Part shown: one piece after another, positions 23,952 through 30,983 of the stretch | How the letters are laid out: each line of letters starts with the position of its first letter | Numbering within the stretch: position 1 is the first letter of the stretch | Source of the DNA: DATDRQ01 sp035291645 | GTDB lineage: Bacteria > Chloroflexota > Anaerolineae > Anaerolineales > UBA4823 | NCBI GenBank assembly: GCA_035291645.1 | Contig: DATDRQ010000171.1 | Coordinates: forward strand, 1-41,724 | Length of the DNA: 41,724 nucleotides | Reading direction: 5' to 3' | Notes under the pieces: model-generated | What the model was told of the DNA's origin: nothing | Database searches by the model: none | Seen by the model: only the letters and a program-made list of their open reading frames with translations | Program-made: the position numbers and the translations under genes

Positions 23952-24218
23952 TTAGACCTGGACGAACCGGTCGACCTTGACCACGAACAGCGTCGCCCGG
24001 CGCATCCCGGGCTCGGCGGCTGCCGAAACATGCGCGCGGACCACCTGCATGGCCTCATCGATCCTGTCATCCTCTACTCCGACCATCATGGTCGTCGAGC
24101 CGCGCCGCAATAATCCCCCGGTAGAGGCTATGCGGGTCGCCCGGAATCCCGCTTCGATCATGGCTGTGGAGACAGGTTCGCTGTCCTCGTCGCGCAGGAT
24201 TGCGATGATCAGCTTCAT
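23952..24218 (-). CDS. PII-like cyclic-di-AMP receptor family protein (DUF970/CdaR-like)
   Basis: The 88-residue protein starts MKLIIAILRDEDSEPVSTAM and carries the family phrases STGGLLRRGSTTMMVGVED and ATLFVVKVDRF. These match the DarA/PstA family, trimeric PII-like proteins that bind cyclic di-AMP. It is about 20 residues shorter than the Firmicutes members (about 109), the missing part falling in the loop between VVRAHVS and RRATLFVV, which in characterised proteins is the flexible B-loop region. Longer antisense frames continuing upstream are not supported because homology begins at this Met. The ribosome site is weak. It is convergent with the AMMECR1 gene and divergent from the metalloprotease. 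Confidence 0.85.
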   Translation of the reverse strand: MKLIIAILRDEDSEPVSTAMIEAGFRATRIASTGGLLRRGSTTMMVGVEDDRIDEAMQVVRAHVSAAAEPGMRRATLFVVKVDRFVQV

Positions 24219-24271
24219 TTCCACAAGGATTGTACTATGAATCCAGCGATCCTGAGGGCAGTTACACCAGG

Positions 24272-25033
24272 ATGACGGACAACCCTCCCATCCGCATCCA
24301 GCGCCTGGTGCGCTCGCGGCGTAAGTCGATCGCCCTGATCGTGGAGCTGGACGGCGGCCTGACGGTGCGGGTACCGCTGCGCCTGTCGCACGACGTGATC
24401 GAGGCCTTCGTGCAGGAGCATGCGAGTTGGATCCTGCAAAAGCAGCAGGAAGCCTGGCAGCAGCGGGCCATGAGCGGAATGAAGCTGTACGCCCCTGGGG
24501 AGCTGTTCTGGTACCTGGGGGAGCAGTACCCGCTGGAGATCGTTCCGGCTGTGACACCACTGCTGGTCCTGGATGGCACATTCAAAATGGCGAGCCAGGC
24601 GCTACCCCGGGCAGAGCAGGTCTTCATACTCTGGTACCGGGAGCAAGCCCGTCAGGTGATCGGGGAGCGGGTTAAGCTGCACGCCAGGCGGCTGGGCCTG
24701 GCCTGCGAGAAGCTGCGCATCACCGGCGCCCGCACGCGCTGGGGCTCGTGCTCCTCCAAGAAGACCCTCAGCTTCACCTGGCGGCTGGTATTGGCGCCGC
24801 TGCCGGCAGTGGATTACGTGGTCGTCCACGAGCTCTGCCACCTGGTCGAACCGAACCATTCGAAGGCCTTCTGGAGCTCGGTCGCAGCAGCCCTACCGGA
24901 TTACAAGCCGCGGCGCGCCTGGCTACGCAAGAACGGTCCAGGGCTCGATTTGAAACCGGTGCAGGACCCATCTCAGGCGACTCAAACGGGAAGAAGGAGC
25001 GCACCATCTACCAGCCAGAAGCGGAAGCCATAG
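24272..25033 (+). CDS. YgjP-like metallopeptidase (DUF45)
   Basis: The 253-residue protein has the WLM/YgjP-family core: RSRRKSIALIVELDGGLTVR near the N-terminus, TRWGSCSSKKTLSFTWRL, and the zinc motif HELCH (His186 to His190) with a third ligand His196 in EPNHSKAFW. Family members are putative zinc proteases or housekeeping hydrolases often found beside DNA repair or restriction genes. The ATG at 24272 gives the natural N-terminus MTDNPPIRIQRLVR; a TTG at 24230 is less likely. The C-terminal 30 residues are basic and low in structure. Its 3' end overlaps the start of the dehydrogenase frame. Confidence 0.9.
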   Translation: MTDNPPIRIQRLVRSRRKSIALIVELDGGLTVRVPLRLSHDVIEAFVQEHASWILQKQQEAWQQRAMSGMKLYAPGELFWYLGEQYPLEIVPAVTPLLVLDGTFKMASQALPRAEQVFILWYREQARQVIGERVKLHARRLGLACEKLRITGARTRWGSCSSKKTLSFTWRLVLAPLPAVDYVVVHELCHLVEPNHSKAFWSSVAAALPDYKPRRAWLRKNGPGLDLKPVQDPSQATQTGRRSAPSTSQKRKP

Positions 25034-25899
25034 AAAGATTCGTCCTGATCACCGGCGCCTCGACTGGAATCGGAAGATCCTGCGCCCTGTACCTGGATGG
25101 CCTGGGTTACCAGGTCTTCGCCGGGGTGCGCCGGGAGAGCGACGGCGCCGTCCTGCAGCAGGAGGCCTCGAATTGCTTGCAGCCGGTGATCCTGGACGTG
25201 AGCGATGCGGAAGGGGTGGCAGCTGCAATCGGTAAGATCGCCGCCGTCGCGGGCGGCGCCGGGCTGGCGGGTCTGGTCAACAACGCCGGAGTATCCTTCG
25301 CCGGCCCGCTGGAGTTCCTGCCTGTAGAAGACCTACGCCAGCAGCTGGAGGTGAACGTGATCGGGCAGCTGACGGTCACCCAGGCCTGCCTGCCGTTGTT
25401 GCGCGTGGGGCGCGGGCGGATCTTGATGATGAGCTCGGTCAGCGGGCTTATCGCTTCGCCTTTCTTAGGTCCGTACACCGCTTCGAAGTTCGCCCTGGAA
25501 GCGCTCTCCGACGCCCTGCGGGTGGAGCTGCGCCCGTGGGGGATCAGCGTGATCCTGGTCGAGCCCGGGGTGATCGCCACGCCGATCTGGGAGAAGTCCC
25601 TGACGGTCGCCGACGAGCGCATCGCACGGATGCCTGAGGAGGCGCGTATTTATTATGGAGAAGCGATCGAAAGGGTGAGATCGTTCGCCCGCCATTCGGA
25701 GAATAACGGGCTGCCGGCGGAAGCCGTCTCCCGGGTGGTCGCCGAGGCGCTGTCCGCATCCAGGCCGCGCGCCCGCTACCTGGTCGGCCCGCCAGCGATC
25801 CAACTGGTGCGCTTGCTGCGCCTGGTCCCGACCCCACTGCGCGACTGGCTAGTCGCCAGGAGGCTGGGATGGGGGAAAAATAATTTTAAAACTTATTGA
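25006..25899 (+). CDS. Short-chain dehydrogenase/reductase (SDR), start codon non-canonical
   Basis: The protein of about 297 residues has the classical SDR motifs: cofactor loop TGASTGIG (residues 16-23 in this numbering), NNAG, MSSVSG, and the active-site pair Tyr157/Lys161 in YTASK. Substrate unknown; the family reduces or oxidises alcohols, ketones or sugars with NAD(P). No ATG, GTG or TTG in this frame lies near the N-terminus. The best ribosome site, AAGAAGGAG (24991-24999), leads to an in-frame ATC at 25006. Another choice is ATA at 25030, whose ATAG overlaps the previous stop codon and would give the N-terminus (I/M)ERFVLITGAS. The frame stays open further upstream but inside the metalloprotease gene. 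I chose 25006 and regard the start as unresolved. Confidence 0.85.
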   Translation: MYQPEAEAIERFVLITGASTGIGRSCALYLDGLGYQVFAGVRRESDGAVLQQEASNCLQPVILDVSDAEGVAAAIGKIAAVAGGAGLAGLVNNAGVSFAGPLEFLPVEDLRQQLEVNVIGQLTVTQACLPLLRVGRGRILMMSSVSGLIASPFLGPYTASKFALEALSDALRVELRPWGISVILVEPGVIATPIWEKSLTVADERIARMPEEARIYYGEAIERVRSFARHSENNGLPAEAVSRVVAEALSASRPRARYLVGPPAIQLVRLLRLVPTPLRDWLVARRLGWGKNNFKTY

Positions 25900-25924
25900 C
25901 AAAATCGGTAAAATATATAATAAT
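25896..25924 (+). promoter_or_regulatory. Strong promoter ahead of the CHAT operon
   Basis: TTGACA (25896-25901) and AATAAT (25919-25924) are 17 bases apart in a very AT-rich patch that begins inside the last codons of the dehydrogenase. It is the sharpest drop in GC content in the window. It would start transcription about 285 bases before the CHAT protein ATG. Confidence 0.7.
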
Positions 25925-26215
25925 ATTTTCACACGTCCACGGTTAACCTGGATTTCCTTTCAATTGAATAGTTTGTAGAATGCTGTTAGGCCGGTTTTTC
26001 TCGTTTTCCGGTAGGGTCGGATCGTTACACGGGACACCTTTATTTTTTCGAAAGAGTGTCGCCGCGGCGATCCGTGCGACGCCTCGTCTTAGATATTTCC
26101 TTGATCGATTCAAGAAAACCGCTGGGGGAGGGATGGGTTTCTTTCAGCCGGAAACCCGCCAGGCGTGAGATATCTTTATCAACTCGATTACCAGCTGGGA
26201 TGCAGGGTGTGAGGA
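25900..26215 (+). other. AT-rich promoter region and long leader of the CHAT operon
   Basis: The 316 bases hold the promoter and then about 285 bases of untranslated leader. A frame at 25980-26168 could encode 62 basic residues but has no ribosome site and no family, so I leave it uncalled. A hairpin GGGTTTC/GAAACCC lies near 26134-26157. The ATG at 26216 follows GTGAGGA. The leader length is greater than for other promoters in the window. Confidence 0.5.
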
Positions 26216-28765
26216 ATGGAAGAGATTAATTTCCTGGATTTCGATATCCATATCGACCGGACCCCTTCCGGTTACCGGGTGCGGGTGATGAATTCGCCGG
26301 CAGGGCAGGCCGAGGCTGAATTCAAAGCGCCTTTCTCGGAGCTGGAGGTCGAGAATTTCATCCTGCGGGTCGGGCGCACGCGCAAAGGAGTGCGCCGCCT
26401 GGAATCACCCGAGATGGAAGCCGCCAGGAAGTTCGGCGGGGGCCTGTTCGAAGCCGTCTTCAGCAGCGAGGTGCGCGGCCGCCTCCGCTCCAGCCTGAAC
26501 GAGGCCAGGCAGCAGGGCGCGGGCCTGCGCTTCAGGCTGCACCTCATGGACGTACCCGAACTGGCAGAACTACCCTGGGAATTCCTGTACGATTCCACGC
26601 TGGACGAGTTCCTGGTGCTCTCCGTGCAAACCCCCCTGGTGAGATACCTGGATCTGCCGATCAAGACGGCGCCTCTGGAGGTTGGGCTGCCGCTTAAAGT
26701 ATTGGTGATGGTATCCAGCCCCAGCGATTACCCGGTGCTGGACGTAGACAAGGAGTACGAGAATCTCAGGCAGGCTTTAAGCGAATTGGAAGGGCGCGGC
26801 CTGGTGCAGTTGACCAGGTTAGACAAGGCCACGCTGGCAGAACTTCAACGTCAGCTGCGCCGCGATGATTACCATATCTTTCACTTCATCGGTCACGGGG
26901 GCTTCGACCAGCAGGCCGAGGACGGCGTGCTGCTCCTGGAAGATGAGAATGGCAAAGGGCGTCCGGTCAGCGGGCGTTACTTAGGCACCTTGCTGCACGA
27001 TCAGAAATCCTTGCGATTGGCGATCTTGAACGCCTGTGAGGGGGCGCGTGCCGCCCGCAGCGATCCTTTCTCCGGCGTGGCGCACAGCCTGGTTCAAAAG
27101 GGCATTCCAGCGGTGATTGCCATGCAGTTCGAGATCACCGATGAGGCTGCCATCGTCCTGGCGCACGAATTTTACGGGGCGGTCGCCGACGGATATCCGG
27201 TGGATGCCTCCCTGGCGGAGGCGCGCAAGGCGGTTTTCGCCCAGAACAACGACATCGAGTGGGGCACACCGGTGCTGTATATGCGCTCGCCGGACGGGCG
27301 CATCTTCGGCTTGAGCCGGTCGATGCGGTCCGCGATGGCAGGCGAGTTGGGACAAGCGCAACCCCCCCAACCCTCCTACCCGGTACAGCCTGGTACGCCG
27401 CGCTCGTCCCAGCCTGGGGGACAGTCGCTCGCCCCGCCCGGCAGCCCAGGCGCAGCAATCTATTCAGAATTACCATTGGCGGCCGCGGCGGAGAGTCCCG
27501 CTCGGCCGGCGGAGGAACCCCACACCCATCCCCACCCTCACAGGCGCCCGATCGTCCCCTGGCTGGTGGCCCTGGTCGCCCTGGCTGGACTGGCGGTAGC
27601 AGTGCTGAGTCTGGTCGGGGTGATCGATCTGGCTTCTCTATTCGGCTCCGGGAACGCACCCCCGCCAGGGATCGCGGCTCAATTTCCTGGGGATACCTCT
27701 GCCCCTGTAGTTGTGGTTGTCTCCACGACCCAGCCTCCCACCAGCACCGCGACTCCGGCTGCCACCACGGAAGAAGCCGCACAACTCCCGGTGGCGCCCC
27801 CGCCGGCGCTCGCCAGCGATACGCCCACCCTGCCGCCCACTTCCACGGAGATCCTCTTGCCCACCGAGACCGAGACGCCCGGCCCTACCCCGGTCGGGGG
27901 CGGCCCGGGCCAGTTCGCCTTCGCTTCAGACCGGGCTGAAGCGGGTAATCCGCAGATCTGGTTAATGAACATCGATGGGACGGACCCGCTCCAGCTGACC
28001 AACCGCCCGGACGGCGCCTGCCAGCCGGCCTGGAGCCAGGACGGGATCCAGCTGGTCTACGTCTCCCCGTGTAAGAAGAACGACGATAAGTACCTCAACT
28101 CTGCCTTGTATTTGATCAATGCAGACGGGACCGGCGAACGCCAGCTGACGGACGGAATCGGCGGAGATTACGACCCCGCCTGGGCTCCTAACGCGCTGAT
28201 CGTTTTCGCCTCCGACCGATCGAATATTCCAAATATTTATGTGATCGATCCGGCGGCAGGCGGGGAACCGGTCGCGTTGACCAGGAACTCGCCGAATTTC
28301 CAGCCGGACTGGTCACCCGACGGGCAATCGATCGCTTTCGTGTCGATGCGTTCGGGTACACCGAAGCTATTTACAATGCCCAATGTGGGCGAGCTGGGGG
28401 CAGGCGGGAAGCGCGCCATGGAATTCTCCCGTGGATCCGAGTTTGCCTACGTGAACCCGGAGTATTCGCCAGATGGGGAGTACCTGATGTTCCTGAAGTC
28501 GGTCTACCCACCCGATCGATCCGAGTTGCCGATGCTGGTCGGAAGCAAGCTGGTCGATATCGGTTTGAAAGAATTCACCGTTGCCTCCCAGGAGCGGGTA
28601 GGGACGATCAAAGAAGCCGATTTCTCGCCGGATGGCAATTGGATCCTCTTCGAGAGCTGGCCTGGGGTTATCCATGATATCTGGTTGATGAGCGCCAACG
28701 GCAGCGATAAGCGCCAGATCACCCAGGATGCTGCCCTGGACTTCGATGCCGCCTGGCGGCCATGA
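26216..28765 (+). CDS. CHAT-domain protease with membrane helix and external TolB-like propeller
   Basis: The 849-residue protein has an N-terminal region with the CHAT-associated phrase ELPWEFLYD (118-126), then the CHAT domain: catalytic His227 (FHFIGHGGFD) and Cys274 (LNACEGA), ending near EWGTPVLYM (348-356). CHAT domains are caspase-like cysteine proteases. A Pro-rich linker with HPHPHRR precedes one membrane helix (446-470). A Thr/Pro tether (about 490-555) leads to a beta-propeller of TolB/PD40 repeats (560-849) with QIWLMNIDGTDPLQLTN, DWSPDGQSIAFVS and DIWLMSANGSDKRQITQ. Positive residues before the helix place the protease inside and the propeller outside. The design suggests external sensing or assembly coupled to internal proteolysis. 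The next gene starts 3 bases after the stop. Confidence 0.9.
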   Translation: MEEINFLDFDIHIDRTPSGYRVRVMNSPAGQAEAEFKAPFSELEVENFILRVGRTRKGVRRLESPEMEAARKFGGGLFEAVFSSEVRGRLRSSLNEARQQGAGLRFRLHLMDVPELAELPWEFLYDSTLDEFLVLSVQTPLVRYLDLPIKTAPLEVGLPLKVLVMVSSPSDYPVLDVDKEYENLRQALSELEGRGLVQLTRLDKATLAELQRQLRRDDYHIFHFIGHGGFDQQAEDGVLLLEDENGKGRPVSGRYLGTLLHDQKSLRLAILNACEGARAARSDPFSGVAHSLVQKGIPAVIAMQFEITDEAAIVLAHEFYGAVADGYPVDASLAEARKAVFAQNNDIEWGTPVLYMRSPDGRIFGLSRSMRSAMAGELGQAQPPQPSYPVQPGTPRSSQPGGQSLAPPGSPGAAIYSELPLAAAAESPARPAEEPHTHPHPHRRPIVPWLVALVALAGLAVAVLSLVGVIDLASLFGSGNAPPPGIAAQFPGDTSAPVVVVVSTTQPPTSTATPAATTEEAAQLPVAPPPALASDTPTLPPTSTEILLPTETETPGPTPVGGGPGQFAFASDRAEAGNPQIWLMNIDGTDPLQLTNRPDGACQPAWSQDGIQLVYVSPCKKNDDKYLNSALYLINADGTGERQLTDGIGGDYDPAWAPNALIVFASDRSNIPNIYVIDPAAGGEPVALTRNSPNFQPDWSPDGQSIAFVSMRSGTPKLFTMPNVGELGAGGKRAMEFSRGSEFAYVNPEYSPDGEYLMFLKSVYPPDRSELPMLVGSKLVDIGLKEFTVASQERVGTIKEADFSPDGNWILFESWPGVIHDIWLMSANGSDKRQITQDAALDFDAAWRP

Positions 28766-28768
28766 CGC

Positions 28769-30958
28769 ATGGATGCCAAGGGCTTCTCTGCGGAGGATGA
28801 CCTGGTTTTTAACGGCATCGACGGCGCCACGGGCGGGTATTTGCTGCCGACGGTCAATGCCCGGGAAGTAACGGCGTTCGCTAAAGGCGCCCTCCAGGAT
28901 CGGGAGCACTTGCGCGATCTGGAACGGCGTCACAACCAACCCGCTTCGAAATCCAGAGGTGTCAGAGAGGGGGTCGATCCGCAGGACCTTTCTCAGGCCG
29001 GCTGGGGCATCCTTTTTGCCCACCAGGACCAGGAAAGGGCGCCAGCGATAATGGAAGCCCTGGGGGACCTTTTAGCGTTGCGCAAATCACAGGCCGGGGA
29101 ACGCTATAAAGAATTCAGCGGGTTGGGCGCCTATCGACCCGGCGAGTCCAAGACCGAATTCCTGGCGCGCCACGGGGTCGGTCCTGGGCCAGCCGACCCG
29201 GACAGGGTGCCTTATTACCTGCTGATCGCCGCAGACCCTGAGGCGATCCCCTATACGTTCCAATACCAGGTAGATGTCCAGTACGCAGTCGGGCGGGTCT
29301 ACTTCGACGATCTGGACGGTTACGCTCATTACGCCAGCAGCCTGGTGGCAATGGAAACAGGCCAGGCCGTCTTACCCCGCCGGGCGGTCTTCGTAGGCGT
29401 CCAGAATGAGGCCGATCAGTCCACCCGGCTGAGCGCAACGCGCCTGGTCGAGCCGTTGGCCGCCAAGATGCTCGAACTGCAGAAGAAGAGCAGGTGGGCA
29501 GTGGAGTCCCTCCTGGGGGAGGCCGCGACCAAGGCAGCCTTATCGGCGCAGTTGGGGGCGACAAACGTCCCGGCTTTGACCTTTACCGCCAGCCATGGGA
29601 TGGGATTTCCCAGGGATGACCCGCGCCAGCTCCCACACCAGGGCGCCCTGCTGTGCCGGGACTGGCCCGGTCCATTGGCGTGGCGTGAACCGATCCCTGA
29701 AGAGTTCTATTATTCCGCAGATGACGTCGCTTCGGACGCCCAATTGGCGGGATCGATGGCTTTCCATTTCGCCTGTTACGGGGCCGGCACCCCCCGGTTG
29801 GATGACTTCTCGCAGCGGGATTTCCGGGAACCAGCCGCCATAGCGCCGCACGCCTTCGTCGCCCGCTTACCCCAGAGCCTGCTCGGGCATCCCAATGGGG
29901 GCATGGCGGCGGTCGTCGGTCATGTCGAGCGCGCCTGGGGCTACTCCTTCCTCTGGGAAAAGACCGAGAGCCAGCTGGCGGTCTTCGAGAGCACGCTGCA
30001 GCGAGTCATGAACGGTTACCCGATCGGATACGCCATGGAGTACTTCAATGAGCGCTACGCCGAGCTATCCACCCTGCTGAGCAGCGAGTTGCAGGGGGTC
30101 CGCTTCGGGAAAGCGGTCGATGAACTAGCACTGGCGGGCATGTGGACCGCCAACAACGACGCGCGCAGTTATGTGATCCTGGGCGATCCGGCTGCCCGGC
30201 TGGTCGTTGCTCCGCTCGATCGAAGCCCAGGCGATCTTGCCAAGCAGGCGGAGCCGGCATCGATTCTTGTTGATCTACACCCATCCGAAAGCAGCGAGGC
30301 TCCCCTGATCATGATCGACAGACTAACCAGGGTGCTGCTTTCCACCCGCCCGGATTCTCCCGAGTGGGCGGAGAGGCAGTTCCTGCTTGGGAGTGCCTTC
30401 GGCGCCCTCCAGAGGGGAGATCGCAGGGCTAACTTGCGGATCGCGGTGGAGGCTTACCAGGCCGCCTCGAGAGTCTACACCCCGGAACGAAACCTGGAGC
30501 GGTGGGCCGATCTCCAAGGGCGGCTGGCCGACCAGTATATCGAATTGTACGCCTGGACCGGGGATCTGGAATCCGCGCGAGCAGCCGAACAGGCCTGCCG
30601 GGCGGTAATCTCCGCCACTACCGGCACCGGTGCCGACCTGGCAGCCGCCCACCTGAGGCTGGCCGACCTTTACGCCGGGCTTTACGAGCACGACCAGAAA
30701 GAGGCAACCGCCGGACAGGCGATCGAGGCCTACCAGAAAGCGCTGGAGGTTTACTCTCGTGAACAAGAAACCTTCACCTGGGCGATGGCGCACTTCGCCC
30801 TCGCCAGGCTGGAGGCCAGCCTGTATCGGAATACAAACGGGGATCATCACCGGGTGCGTGCGCTTGACGATCTCCAGGCGGCGCTGGAGGTCTTGAATAA
30901 GGAAATATTCCCCTACCAATATGCCGGGGCGCAGGCATTGCAGGGGGAGCTTTCATAG
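28769..30958 (+). CDS. Caspase/gingipain-fold (C25- or CHAT-like) protein with C-terminal TPR-like helices
   Basis: The 729-residue protein has no signal peptide. Residues about 75-480 show a caspase-like layout: GWGILFAHQDQERAP, PYYLLIAADPEAIPY, FVGVQNEADQSTR, then candidate catalytic His276 (TFTASHGMGFP) and Cys336 (HFACYGAGTP), and the domain-closing YVILGDPAARL (468-478). This His-Gly and Cys-after-beta-strand arrangement is that of clan CD cysteine peptidases; the exact family (C25, CHAT or C14) is uncertain. Residues 515-729 are helical repeats of TPR type (IEAYQKALEVYSREQ; AMAHFALARLEASLY). It starts 3 bases after the CHAT gene and is surely in the same operon. It may be the target, activator or effector of the CHAT protein. 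Confidence 0.82.
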   Translation: MDAKGFSAEDDLVFNGIDGATGGYLLPTVNAREVTAFAKGALQDREHLRDLERRHNQPASKSRGVREGVDPQDLSQAGWGILFAHQDQERAPAIMEALGDLLALRKSQAGERYKEFSGLGAYRPGESKTEFLARHGVGPGPADPDRVPYYLLIAADPEAIPYTFQYQVDVQYAVGRVYFDDLDGYAHYASSLVAMETGQAVLPRRAVFVGVQNEADQSTRLSATRLVEPLAAKMLELQKKSRWAVESLLGEAATKAALSAQLGATNVPALTFTASHGMGFPRDDPRQLPHQGALLCRDWPGPLAWREPIPEEFYYSADDVASDAQLAGSMAFHFACYGAGTPRLDDFSQRDFREPAAIAPHAFVARLPQSLLGHPNGGMAAVVGHVERAWGYSFLWEKTESQLAVFESTLQRVMNGYPIGYAMEYFNERYAELSTLLSSELQGVRFGKAVDELALAGMWTANNDARSYVILGDPAARLVVAPLDRSPGDLAKQAEPASILVDLHPSESSEAPLIMIDRLTRVLLSTRPDSPEWAERQFLLGSAFGALQRGDRRANLRIAVEAYQAASRVYTPERNLERWADLQGRLADQYIELYAWTGDLESARAAEQACRAVISATTGTGADLAAAHLRLADLYAGLYEHDQKEATAGQAIEAYQKALEVYSREQETFTWAMAHFALARLEASLYRNTNGDHHRVRALDDLQAALEVLNKEIFPYQYAGAQALQGELS

Positions 30959-30983
30959 GAACTGGGGGAATCGCGGCGATCGC

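Noticed and set aside
24230..24271. TTG start extending the YgjP-like protein by 14 residues
   Set aside because: No ribosome site and overlap with the divergent gene's upstream region; the ATG at 24272 gives the family N-terminus.
25980..26168. 62-codon basic frame in the CHAT operon leader
   Set aside because: No ribosome site, Arg/Phe-rich composition expected of a random frame, no recognised family.
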